Below are positions 53,909-62,049 of a DNA stretch of 64,000 nt, in pieces. The notes below the pieces were generated by a model. The model worked only from the letters and a program-made list of their open reading frames with translations, did no database searches and was not told the origin of the DNA. Each line of letters begins with the position of its first letter. Within the stretch, counting starts at the first letter, position 1. Source of the DNA: Bryobacterales bacterium (GTDB lineage Bacteria > Acidobacteriota > Terriglobia > Bryobacterales > Bryobacteraceae); the NCBI GenBank assembly GCA_016721425.1, contig JADKID010000007.1, forward strand, positions 496,001-560,000, written 5' to 3'. Both the position numbers and the translations under genes were made by a program.

Positions 53909-55227
53909 TCGTCGCTGTCCTCGCTGGCAGTAGGTGCGTAGTCGCTCTCGGCCCAGCGTTTGCCCTCAAAGGCGGCGGCGACAATGCTGGTCCAGATGGG
54001 AGGAATGATCAGCAGCGGGAGGACCAACCAGAAGAGCAGGCTGCGCGGCACGTCGCGCCGGACCTCCACCTGGTAGTTCATCGTCATCCCGGAGGCGGCC
54101 TTCGCGGAGGCCTGCGGGTCCATGTCGGGCTCGATGCGCAGATAGTACCTGCCGGCATCCACGGCGGGCAGGATGACGCTTTCGCGCTTGCCGCCCTCGC
54201 TCCAGGAGCCGTCGCTATCGCGGCCGGAATAGTAGCTGACCTCGCGGCCGAAGTCGTAGCCCTTGGCTCCATCCTCGCGAAGCAGGGCGAGGTTGAAATA
54301 GGCCCAGTTGTTTTCGAGGTCAGTGCGAATGAGCACTTCGACGTTGCCTTTGCCGGGGATGTCAAAGGGCTCCGTCACAAAAGAGTGCTCGCCGGGCGTG
54401 GCCTCGGCGTAGCGGAACGACTTCTGAAAGACCTGTTTGTCGCCGGCCGTGAAGACGAAGAAGGCCAGCAGCGCGGCCCAGGCGATGGAGAGCACCAGGA
54501 ACGTGTTCCAGGAGCTGCGCACCTTCCCGGCGTAGGGCGATGGCTGATTGGCATAGACACCGGTGACCTGCGGCGGCGCGCCCTGGAGCTGGAAAGCCTG
54601 CCAGATGGCCTTGCCGTCGACGTAGGTCCCCTGGGACCAGTTAATCTCGCCCTCGGACTGTTCGGAGGAGAGCATCAGCGGCGCCGCCACATAGTCGTCC
54701 ACTGTGTTGCGCTCACCGACACGCACGGCCCATGGGAACTCGCCCATCACGAAGGTGGTTTCGGCCTCGGCGTGCTGAAAATGCTTGCAGGTCGCGCCAT
54801 TGTAAGTGACGGCCTTCTTCCCGCCGGAAGTGGTGAATGTGGGCAGACCGTGCACGGTTTGGACATCATTCCAGTGGCCGTTGTAGAGCGTGAAGTAGCG
54901 GAATCCGCGATAGGGATTGAAGAGCAGGTACTCGTGCCACGAGTAGGCGAGGCCGTCGGCGTAGATGGTGCGCTGCTGAAACCCAATGATCTCCCAAAGC
55001 GTCCCGTCCCACTTGCCGCGCGAGCCGAGCGGCATGACGGGCCGCACGCGCATCTTCTCGTCGAACTGCTGGAGGATGGTGAGCTGGGGCGTGGATGGAT
55101 CAATGATGCTGCAACACTGCAGGCAGACGGCGGACTTGGTGTGAGCGAAGCCGCGCAGCTCGATGTTGCCGCCGCAATTGGGGCAGTGGAGGCCGGCGGG
55201 AGCCGGTATGCGGTTTCCCTCTACCAT
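53905..55227 (-). CDS. DUF4178 zinc-ribbon membrane protein (long)
   Basis: This 440-residue protein begins with a zinc ribbon (Cys15, Cys18, Cys35, Cys38; CPNCGG...CLQC), followed by a DUF4178 domain (GSRGKWDGTLWEIIGFQQRT, SWHEYLLFNPYRGFRYF). One membrane helix lies at about 247-265, then a beta-rich extracytoplasmic region, then a second helix at about 396-420. It probably sits in the inner membrane. It overlaps the second DUF4178 gene by 7 bases and the 61-aa gene by 4. Confidence 0.85.
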   Translation of the reverse strand: MVEGNRIPAPAGLHCPNCGGNIELRGFAHTKSAVCLQCCSIIDPSTPQLTILQQFDEKMRVRPVMPLGSRGKWDGTLWEIIGFQQRTIYADGLAYSWHEYLLFNPYRGFRYFTLYNGHWNDVQTVHGLPTFTTSGGKKAVTYNGATCKHFQHAEAETTFVMGEFPWAVRVGERNTVDDYVAAPLMLSSEQSEGEINWSQGTYVDGKAIWQAFQLQGAPPQVTGVYANQPSPYAGKVRSSWNTFLVLSIAWAALLAFFVFTAGDKQVFQKSFRYAEATPGEHSFVTEPFDIPGKGNVEVLIRTDLENNWAYFNLALLREDGAKGYDFGREVSYYSGRDSDGSWSEGGKRESVILPAVDAGRYYLRIEPDMDPQASAKAASGMTMNYQVEVRRDVPRSLLFWLVLPLLIIPPIWTSIVAAAFEGKRWAESDYAPTASEDSDE

Positions 55228-55853
55228 CCTTCATACTCCCGGAGGCCCTGCATTTTGAGGGACTCGAAATCGATGAAGCGGCCCAGGAACAGCACCGGGG
55301 GCTCCTCCGAATAGTCGATGGTGCCGAAGCGCGCATCGGTGGTGCGAAGATCGGCGGTCATGAAGTGGGAGCGGTCCGATGTGGTGAAGGGCAGCTCGCC
55401 CTGGAATCCGACATATTTCACCTGCGTGAGGTGGGTCACCATGAACTGCGCGCCGCTGATCTGGAAGACGCGTCCGCGCGGCAGATCGCCGGCCGGGGGA
55501 TAAGCCTCCGGCGCCGAGTATAGAAAGCTGACGGCGTATTCAGCCTGCGCGTCCGAGAGCCAGCCGCTGCTGGAATCGCTGAACATCAGATGCCATTCGT
55601 TCCAGGCGCCCTGCGCCCATTCGTAACGAATGCGTCCGATGACGGTGAAATTCTTGTTGTCGAACGTGCCGGACGAGCCAATCTGAATGGGCGAGGCGTC
55701 GGGCGGCAGGTCCGCCACTTCGCCTACCTTTTCCAGATCCACGTCCTTACGCACGATGACGGCTTTGCAGAAGGGGCAGGACGTCTGCACCGCGCTGGAC
55801 CATGTGAATTGGACGGGGGCGCCGCAGCCGGGGCAATCGGAGGAGCGTCTCAT
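55221..55853 (-). CDS. DUF4178 zinc-ribbon protein (short)
   Basis: This 210-residue soluble protein has an N-terminal zinc ribbon (Cys7, Cys10, Cys26, Cys29) and one DUF4178 domain (IGSSGTFDNKNFTVIGRIRY, WNEWHLMFSDSSSGWLSD). It lacks membrane helices. It overlaps speD by 4 bases and the longer DUF4178 gene by 7. The family's role is unknown, but it recurs with SPFH and polyamine genes. Confidence 0.85.
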   Translation of the reverse strand: MRRSSDCPGCGAPVQFTWSSAVQTSCPFCKAVIVRKDVDLEKVGEVADLPPDASPIQIGSSGTFDNKNFTVIGRIRYEWAQGAWNEWHLMFSDSSSGWLSDAQAEYAVSFLYSAPEAYPPAGDLPRGRVFQISGAQFMVTHLTQVKYVGFQGELPFTTSDRSHFMTADLRTTDARFGTIDYSEEPPVLFLGRFIDFESLKMQGLREYEGW

Positions 55854-56197
55854 GAGAGCGACCTTTCGAGCAGGCGCAGATCGACGGAGCGCGCGCCGAA
55901 GCGGCTTGTCAGCTCAGCCTCAAACGCCCAGGGTGCGCGAGGCTTGCAGCAGAAGAGATTCAGCGACAGTGTGCCGTGCTCGGGAAACGTGTGAACGGCC
56001 AAGTGGGACTCGGCCAACAGAGTCAACCCCGTAATCCCGCCCGGCCCCGGAAACTGATGCCAATGGGTGGGCGCGACGGGATGCAGCGAGAGCTCCGCGA
56101 CCAGATCGTCGAAGAGATGCTGGAGGACCGGAAGAGAGGCGAGGGTGGCCGGGTCGCAGCCCGCGGCGTCGACCACCCATTCACAGCCGGAAGTCAT
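55850..56197 (-). CDS. speD: S-adenosylmethionine decarboxylase (SpeD/SpeH type)
   Basis: This 115-residue pyruvoyl enzyme makes decarboxylated SAM, the aminopropyl donor for polyamines. The self-processing site is LLAESHLAVHTFPEHG: Ser64 would become the pyruvoyl group after cleavage at Glu63, with His69 and Cys84 as likely processing/catalytic residues. I choose the start at 56197, which gives the normal length. The ribosome site is weak, so translation may depend on the upstream gene. It lies between the SPFH and DUF4178 genes of the cassette, and the spermidine-synthase-like gene is four genes downstream. Confidence 0.93.
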   Translation of the reverse strand: MTSGCEWVVDAAGCDPATLASLPVLQHLFDDLVAELSLHPVAPTHWHQFPGPGGITGLTLLAESHLAVHTFPEHGTLSLNLFCCKPRAPWAFEAELTSRFGARSVDLRLLERSLS

Positions 56198-56219
56198 CGC
56201 AGTTATAGTAACGCGATTG

Positions 56220-57281
56220 CTACTGCGCTGTACCGCACTCCGCGCAGAATTTTGCGGGGCGCGGGATCTTGGAGCCACAGTTCATGCAGAACTTGGTCTC
56301 GCCGGCGGGCGTAGCGGCGGCGACGACACCAGCGGCGGCGGCAACCGGAGCAACCGGCGCGGCCGGCGGTGCGGCCGGAGGCGGCGCCTGGGGCGCCTGG
56401 GGCTGGGCGTTGGGGTTCAGCGCACCGGCAAAGACCTGGCCCAGACCGAGGCCGGCGCCGAGGCCGACGCCCATGGCCGCAATGCCCCCGCCCTCGTTGG
56501 CGGCAGCGATGGGCAGCGCATTGGCGGCCTGGAACTGTGTGTACTGCTGCATGTTGCCGATCATGTTCATGCCGACGCGCGTATCGAGGAACTTCTGAAG
56601 CTCTTCGGGCAGCGAGAGATTCTCGACGACGAACTGATCCAGAGCAATGCCCAATTCGGCGAATACAGGCCCCACGGTCGCCTTGATGCGCTCGCCTACC
56701 TCGATCAGATTGGCGGCCATGTCGAGGAACGGAATCTGGCTCTCGGCGAAGGCATCGGACATGCGGCCGACGATAGTCTGGCGCAGTTGTGGCTCAATTT
56801 CGCTGACCCGATAGACCTCGCCAAAGCCGCTGACCTTGGTCAGGAAGAGCTTGGGGTTCTCGATGTGCCAGGAGTACACGCCATAGCCGCGGACGCGCAC
56901 GGCGCCGAAATCCTTGTCCCGAATGGTGACGGGCTGAGTGGTGCCCCAGCGCTGGCCGATCTGCTGCCGGGTGGAGAAGAAGAACACGTCGCTCTTGAAC
57001 GGGGACTCGAACATTTTGTCCCAGTTCATGAGGTTCGTCAAAACCGGCATGTTCTGCGTAGTGAGGTTGTAGAGGCCGGGTCCGTAGACGTCGGCGCAGC
57101 GGCCCTCATTGACGAACATCGCCGCCTGCGATTCTCGAACGGTTAGCTTGCCACCATTCTGGATCTCCATATCCTGCATGGGGAAGCGGGAGGTGAGAAC
57201 GCCATCCTGCTGGTCGGTCCATTGGATAACGTCGATGAATTGTTTCTTAACGAAGCTCTTGAGTGAATCACCCAGGGACAT
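56220..57281 (-). CDS. SPFH-domain protein with C-terminal zinc ribbon (YdjI/virion-core type)
   Basis: This 353-residue protein has an SPFH/Band 7 domain (about 30-250; DGVLTSRFPMQDMEIQNGGK, VRGYGVYSWHIENPKLFLTK), an Ala/Pro-rich linker, and a C-terminal zinc ribbon (CMNCGSKIPRPAKFCAECG). It resembles the stomatin/prohibitin family found with virion-core-type YdjI. A membrane anchor or shell-forming role is likely, which is inference. It heads the polyamine cassette. The ribosome site GGAGAGTC precedes the ATG and a TATACT box lies 22 bases upstream. Confidence 0.88.
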   Translation of the reverse strand: MSLGDSLKSFVKKQFIDVIQWTDQQDGVLTSRFPMQDMEIQNGGKLTVRESQAAMFVNEGRCADVYGPGLYNLTTQNMPVLTNLMNWDKMFESPFKSDVFFFSTRQQIGQRWGTTQPVTIRDKDFGAVRVRGYGVYSWHIENPKLFLTKVSGFGEVYRVSEIEPQLRQTIVGRMSDAFAESQIPFLDMAANLIEVGERIKATVGPVFAELGIALDQFVVENLSLPEELQKFLDTRVGMNMIGNMQQYTQFQAANALPIAAANEGGGIAAMGVGLGAGLGLGQVFAGALNPNAQPQAPQAPPPAAPPAAPVAPVAAAAGVVAAATPAGETKFCMNCGSKIPRPAKFCAECGTAQ

Positions 57282-57302
57282 ATTGACTCTCCGTGTCTTC
57301 TG

Positions 57303-57308
57303 AGTATA
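57303..57308 (-). promoter_or_regulatory. Possible -10 box (TATACT) of the polyamine cassette
   Basis: TATACT on the minus strand would start RNA about 15 bases before the SPFH gene's ATG. No convincing -35 box is found at 16-18 bases, so the call is weak. The spacer to the upstream activator gene is only 60 bases. Confidence 0.3.
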
Positions 57309-57341
57309 CGGCAGTGGTGGGGGACTTGTTCCCGGAATCGG

Positions 57342-58784
57342 TCAGCGCAGCTCGAACGGGCGTAGAGCCATGGACTCCGCATAAATATCCTGAAACTGGG
57401 GATCCGCTGCCAGTTCGACGTGCTCGGCCATGGCGCAGATCCAGCGCAGGCGCTCCAGGCGCTGGGAGGGGGCCAGTAGCAGCATGCGCGCGCCGCGCAG
57501 CGCCGTGTTGCCCACCGGTTCCACCACCAGATCCTCGGGCAGCAAGCCGATGGCGCGAGCGCTACCGAGGCGGATGTAGTTGCCGAAAGCGCCGGCGAGC
57601 CAGAGCACCGCGACTGGACCGGGGGCGAGCATGCGCAGGCCGGAGGCCATGGCGCCCTTGGCAAGCTGCAACTCGCGGATGTCCGCCTGGGTGAGGTACA
57701 CGTTGTCCGTAAGCGGGAAGCGGCGCGAGGAGTGGGCGATTCGTCCCGCCGGAAGAATGAAATCACCGATAAGCCCGGCGGCCACCGCGTCCACCAGTCC
57801 GCTGCCGCACAGTCCGCGCGCCGGGCCGCCGCCGATGACGTGAACGTTGAGCTCGTGATCGACCGAATCGATGGCCCCGTGCCCGGCGCGCATCCCGCAA
57901 CTGATGCGGCCGCCCTCGAAGGCCGGCCCGGCGGCGGTGGAGGCGCACTGAATCCTGTGCCGCGAGCCGACGACAATCTCGCCGTTGGTGCCGATGTCAA
58001 AGAGCGCGTGGGGCTCATCCTGGAGGTCCAGGCCGGTGGCGACGATGCCAGTGAGCAGATCGCTACCTACGAAGCCGCCGAGGCACGGAAGGAAAAAGAC
58101 GTGCCCTCGCACGGCGGAGCGCCACCCCAAGTCCTGTACCGTCATGAGGCAGGCGCCGAGGTTGGGCGACTCGAACGGTACGCGCGACAGCGGCTCCACG
58201 CTCAGGCCGCAAAACAGATGGTGCATGGCCGTGTTGCCGGCCAGCAGGACCTCTTGCAGCACGCGTCCCGCCGCCATGCGGTGGATCATCGCGTCCAGCG
58301 CATGGCGGATCACTGTGGTGAGTTCGCCCGGACGGTGGAGGTCGTGCTGGATGCGTGTCATCACGTCGGCGCCAAAGCGCGCCTGCGGATTGAGCGCCGT
58401 CTCCACGGCCAGCACCTCGCCGGAGCTCAGGTCCACCAATTGCGCCACCACGGTGGTGGTGCCGAGATCGACTACGACGCCGAGACCCTCGCGCGGCTCA
58501 ATGGGCACACCGGCTTCGTCGGAGAGGATGCGCAGCGACCACTGCTCCACCTCGACCATGACGGCGGCGGCGGAGTCCGCACAGCAGGCCAGACGCCACC
58601 CGGCGGTGAGTTCCTCCGCCGTCAGCGCCTCGCGCATCATGGGCGTCACCGGCACGTCGCCGGAAAGCACGCGGATCTTGCAGCCACCGCAGGCCGTCTC
58701 GCCGCCGCACGGGAATTCGACTCCGGCCTCAAAAAGCTGATCGGCCAGGGTCTCGCCGGGCTTGGGTGTGAGTTGGAGCTTCAC
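57342..58784 (-). CDS. ASKHA-domain/[2Fe-2S] ferredoxin protein, corrinoid activator (RamA/DUF4445 type)
   Basis: This protein of about 480 residues is a corrinoid-protein activator: it reduces inactive Co(II) to active Co(I) using ATP. An N-terminal [2Fe-2S] ferredoxin has CGGETACGGC (Cys26, Cys32, Cys35) and Cys67/68. The ASKHA ATPase domain shows VVVDLGTTTVVAQLVDL, LAGNTAMHHLF, ALFDIGTNGEIV and a C-terminal LAGAFGNYI. I infer a GTG start at 58784, 31 bases after the upstream methyltransferase stop. There is no ATG in frame near it. The partner is the B12 protein of the same operon. Confidence 0.85.
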   Translation of the reverse strand: MKLQLTPKPGETLADQLFEAGVEFPCGGETACGGCKIRVLSGDVPVTPMMREALTAEELTAGWRLACCADSAAAVMVEVEQWSLRILSDEAGVPIEPREGLGVVVDLGTTTVVAQLVDLSSGEVLAVETALNPQARFGADVMTRIQHDLHRPGELTTVIRHALDAMIHRMAAGRVLQEVLLAGNTAMHHLFCGLSVEPLSRVPFESPNLGACLMTVQDLGWRSAVRGHVFFLPCLGGFVGSDLLTGIVATGLDLQDEPHALFDIGTNGEIVVGSRHRIQCASTAAGPAFEGGRISCGMRAGHGAIDSVDHELNVHVIGGGPARGLCGSGLVDAVAAGLIGDFILPAGRIAHSSRRFPLTDNVYLTQADIRELQLAKGAMASGLRMLAPGPVAVLWLAGAFGNYIRLGSARAIGLLPEDLVVEPVGNTALRGARMLLLAPSQRLERLRWICAMAEHVELAADPQFQDIYAESMALRPFELR

Positions 58785-58815
58785 TGCCGGCTGCGCGCGA
58801 AGCGCGTCATGGCTT

Positions 58816-59790
58816 CTACATTCTCTGGGGCGTGCCGCGCGGAATCTCGCAGCCGGCGCCCACGATGTAGGCGGGCCCGGCTTGGGCGTAGCACTCCGCC
58901 AGTGCGGCCTCCACGGATTCCGGTGTGCCGTCGCGCAGCGCACGGACCGGATCGATATTGCCAAGCAGCACCTGGTGCGGCGTCATGGCGGCGCGGGCCT
59001 CGCTGAGCGGCGTGAGGAAGTCGAGATCGATGATGTCGGCGCCGGTCTCGCCCATCCCCTTCACGATACGCCGCGTGTTGCCACAGATGTGCAGTTCCAC
59101 CAGCACACCCAACGCCTGAATCTCGGAGATCAGCCGTTTTTCAAATGGCTGCACATATTGGTTGTAGAGCCGCGGGCCCACCAACGATGCCGCCGCATCG
59201 CCGACCCCAATCAACGTCGCGCCCATGGCCACCTGCGCTTTCGCGAAGTTCACCTCCATGCGCACGGCGTAGTCGAACAGTGCTTCCACGAAGGCGGGGT
59301 CGTCGGAGAGATCAAACATCAGCGTGTTCAGGCCGCGGAGATCGGACGCCATGGCGCACGGACCTTCCACCCAACCCTGCACGATCTTGTCAGTGCCCGC
59401 CCGCTCGGCGAGCAGGCGCACGGCCTGTACGCGGTCCTGCATGCGGCCGGGCGATTCCGGATCCGGCAGGGCGAGCGTATCGAGGGTCGCCTTGTCGGCG
59501 ATCAACGCGCGGCTCTCGATGATGGCCGGCGGTTGATTGTCAAACCATTCCACGGCGGCGCCGAGATCGGAGGCCTCGCGGGCCGGGTCCGAGATGGCCG
59601 AAACGTAGTCGAAGTCAAATCGCTCGGCGGTGCGCAGTTGCCCTTCGGCGAGCACGCGGTAATCGGTGGCATAGGCGCGATACGGCTGGCCGATGAGGTC
59701 GCCGGCATACATCATCGTGATGGGCATCAACGGCAGCGAATCGGTGGATTCACCGCGCAGACGGGCGAGGATGCGCTCCTTGCCGTTCAT
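58816..59790 (-). CDS. UroD/MtaA-type corrinoid methyltransferase (1)
   Basis: This 324-residue protein has the uroporphyrinogen decarboxylase fold used by MtaA/CmuA-type methyltransferases. The start at 59790 overlaps the DUF1638 gene by 4 bases. The zinc-type motif is VELHICGNTRRI, with His and Cys positioned to bind Zn and activate a thiol. MtaA-like proteins move methyl groups between a corrinoid protein and coenzyme M or tetrahydrofolate in other systems. The acceptor here is unknown. Confidence 0.82.
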   Translation of the reverse strand: MNGKERILARLRGESTDSLPLMPITMMYAGDLIGQPYRAYATDYRVLAEGQLRTAERFDFDYVSAISDPAREASDLGAAVEWFDNQPPAIIESRALIADKATLDTLALPDPESPGRMQDRVQAVRLLAERAGTDKIVQGWVEGPCAMASDLRGLNTLMFDLSDDPAFVEALFDYAVRMEVNFAKAQVAMGATLIGVGDAAASLVGPRLYNQYVQPFEKRLISEIQALGVLVELHICGNTRRIVKGMGETGADIIDLDFLTPLSEARAAMTPHQVLLGNIDPVRALRDGTPESVEAALAECYAQAGPAYIVGAGCEIPRGTPQRM

Positions 59791-60539
59791 GCCGCCCCCG
59801 CGGTTTTGCCGATATCCTCCACGCGTACGATGGAGCCGTCGTAGGTGGCCGTGATGCGCTCGCCCGGCTGCACCAGCAGGTAATCGCCACCCTTCCAATC
59901 TCCGTTGACCAGGCGCCGCAGGAGGATCAGATCTCCGGCGAGCTTCTCAAACTTCCAGCCGGCCTCGGCCGCCTCCCAGCGCGCCTCTTCCTCGAAGCGG
60001 CTATCGGGCTCCAGTCCGGTGGCGATGTAAGTGAGGCGCTGATAGGTATTGCGGTAGCGCGTGAGTTCCTCGTAGAGATAGCGGCCGTTGTCATCGCCGT
60101 ACTTGGCGATCATGTCATCCAGCGACACGTCCATCCCCACGGTGTTGTGCGTAAGTTGCTTCAGACCCTTGCCGCGCTCCAGCCAGCCGGTGGAACGGTA
60201 ATACGTGCCGGGGTGTTCGTTGAAGTACTCGAGATAGCGCTCACGGCTGCCCATCAGCAACGCAATGCAATCGTGGGCGCGCGGCAGCACCAGCATGGTG
60301 TGGCGCGCCGTGATGCCCTGCAAGCCATTGCCGCAGAGTCCGTAGCCCAGCAGGATGGCGTCGCAGCTACCCGCGGGGACGGCATCGATAATGCGCTGAA
60401 TCTCGTCGGCCATCGGCTTGCCGCCGAGGTCGTGCAGGCCCTTGGGCAGGAACTGTACATCGATCTGATGCGGCGAGCGCGCCACCACGTCGCACATCTC
60501 ACGGAACATCACTTCACAACTGATCAGCGACAATCTCAT
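59787..60539 (-). CDS. DUF1638 protein of the methyltransfer operon
   Basis: This 250-residue cytoplasmic protein is a full DUF1638 member: LSLISCEVMFREMCDVV at the start, AILLGYGLCGNGLQGI and LPRAHDCIALLMGSRERYL in the middle. The invariant Cys and the AHDC-type motif suggest metal or corrinoid contact. DUF1638 genes often accompany corrinoid methyltransferase genes. Both ends overlap neighbours by 4 bases (ATGA), so it is tightly coupled in the operon. Confidence 0.85.
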   Translation of the reverse strand: MRLSLISCEVMFREMCDVVARSPHQIDVQFLPKGLHDLGGKPMADEIQRIIDAVPAGSCDAILLGYGLCGNGLQGITARHTMLVLPRAHDCIALLMGSRERYLEYFNEHPGTYYRSTGWLERGKGLKQLTHNTVGMDVSLDDMIAKYGDDNGRYLYEELTRYRNTYQRLTYIATGLEPDSRFEEEARWEAAEAGWKFEKLAGDLILLRRLVNGDWKGGDYLLVQPGERITATYDGSIVRVEDIGKTAGAA

Positions 60540-61408
60540 GCCTGGCTCCGGGCTGCGCAGAGGGCGCGAATGAATTCGGGACTCGTACCGCAGCAGCCGC
60601 CCAGGAACGACGCGCCAGCTTCCATCAGCGCCGCATAGTGGGAGGCGAAGTACTCGGCCGAAGTGCCATAGGTGACCGTGCCATCTTTCATTTCCGGAAG
60701 CCCGGCGTTGGCTTTGATCCACACCGGCAGCGAACAGGCGTCCTTCAGGCGCTGGCAGACGGGCACGAAGCGCTCCACGCCCGCACCGCAATTGGCGCCC
60801 ACGGCGTCGGCGCCGGCCGCCTCCATCTCGCGCGCCACCATCTCCGGCGTGCTGCCCATCATGGTGCGGTCTTTGTTCTTGCCGGTGTCAAAGGCGAAGG
60901 AGACGATCACTGGCAGGCCCGTAGGCTTGGCCGCGGCCAGCGCCAACTTCGCCTCTTCAATGTCGCTCATCGTTTCGATCAGCAGCGCGTCCGCGCCGGC
61001 CGCGGCCAGCGCCTGGGCCTGAACGGAGAAGGCCTCGGTGAACTGCTCTGGCGTGAAATCGCCCTCCATCAGCATCTTGCCGGTCGGCCCGATGGACGCA
61101 AAGACCAGCGCGCGGCCCGCCGCGCCGCGCCGGGAGATCTCGACGCCGGCCCGGTTGATCTCCGCCAACTGCGCGCCCAGGCCGGCCTCCGCCAGCGTGA
61201 TGCCGTTGGCCCGGAACGTATTGGTGAGCACCACCTGGCTGCCCGCGCCGGCATACAGGCGGGCAACTGATTCCACCCTTTCCGGCTGCTCCAGATTCCA
61301 CGCATCGGGCATCGCGCCCAGCGGCAGGCCCAGCGCCTGCAACTGCGTGCCCCACGCGCCATCGGTGATCAGTGGACCATTGCCGAGCCACTGGGCGAGC
61401 TTGCTCAT
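60536..61408 (-). CDS. Homocysteine S-methyltransferase-family protein (MmuM/BHMT/MtrH-like)
   Basis: This 290-residue TIM-barrel protein of the homocysteine methyltransferase family begins ITDGAWGTQLQ. Zinc ligands are Cys207 in GANCG and Cys272-Cys273 in GGCCGT. In a corrinoid operon such a protein may transfer a methyl group to or from homocysteine, or from a methylated amine to the B12 protein. The direction is not decided by sequence. It overlaps DUF1638 and the B12 gene by 3-4 bases at each end. Confidence 0.88.
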   Translation of the reverse strand: MSKLAQWLGNGPLITDGAWGTQLQALGLPLGAMPDAWNLEQPERVESVARLYAGAGSQVVLTNTFRANGITLAEAGLGAQLAEINRAGVEISRRGAAGRALVFASIGPTGKMLMEGDFTPEQFTEAFSVQAQALAAAGADALLIETMSDIEEAKLALAAAKPTGLPVIVSFAFDTGKNKDRTMMGSTPEMVAREMEAAGADAVGANCGAGVERFVPVCQRLKDACSLPVWIKANAGLPEMKDGTVTYGTSAEYFASHYAALMEAGASFLGGCCGTSPEFIRALCAARSQA

Positions 61409-62049
61409 GCCGTGGCCTCCGCCCGCAAGCGGCGCGCCAGCGCTACCGCGGAGCTCGCGTTGTCGCTATAGCCATCGGCGCCGATCTCTTCGGCAAACTG
61501 CGACGTCACGGGGGCGCCGCCCACCATGATCTTCACCTTGTCCCGCACGCCCGCCGCCTTCATGGCCTCGATGGTGGTGCGCATGGAAGGCATGGTCACC
61601 GTGAGCAGCGCGGAGAGGCAGACGATGTTGGCGTTCTTGGTCTGCACGGCCTCGATGAAGCGCTCGGCGGAGACGTCGGCGCCGAGATCGATCACCTCAA
61701 AGCCGCCGCCCTCCAGCATGGACCCCACGAGGTTTTTGCCGATGTCGTGTAGGTCGCCCTTCACGGTGCCGATCACGACACGCCCCACGGGCTCGTCACC
61801 GCGCGCGGCCAGCAGCGGCCGGATTAACTCCAGCGAGCCTTTCATGGCGCGAGCCGAGAGCAGCAACTCCGGCACGAAGTAGTCTTCGCACTCAAAGAGC
61901 CGGCCGACCTCATCCATGGCCGGGACCATGTAATTGGTGATCAGCACCATGGGGTCTGTGCCGGCATCGAGCGCCTCGCGAGTGATCGCGACAGACGTCT
62001 TCTGGTCGCCGTTGAGCACGGCATCGTAGAGCTTCTGTAGGTCAGGCAT
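61405..62049 (-). CDS. Corrinoid (cobalamin-binding) protein, MtaC/MtvC type
   Basis: This 214-residue protein carries the methyl group on cobalamin. A helical cap domain (1-85) precedes the Rossmann B12 domain with the base-off motif DLHDIG (Asp99, His101, Gly104) in GTVKGDLHDIGKNLV, where His101 should bind cobalt. SLE-like and GGA-like segments (CLSALLTVTM and MVGGAPV) complete the site. It overlaps the second UroD-type gene by 8 bases and the homocysteine-type gene by 4. It is the central carrier of the operon. Confidence 0.95.
   Translation of the reverse strand: MPDLQKLYDAVLNGDQKTSVAITREALDAGTDPMVLITNYMVPAMDEVGRLFECEDYFVPELLLSARAMKGSLELIRPLLAARGDEPVGRVVIGTVKGDLHDIGKNLVGSMLEGGGFEVIDLGADVSAERFIEAVQTKNANIVCLSALLTVTMPSMRTTIEAMKAAGVRDKVKIMVGGAPVTSQFAEEIGADGYSDNASSAVALARRLRAEATA

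Noticed and set aside
58787..58808. A 9-codon ORF (ATG at about 58805) between the UroD and activator genes
   Set aside because: It is too short, lacks a ribosome site, and only precedes the inferred GTG start. A leader peptide cannot be supported.
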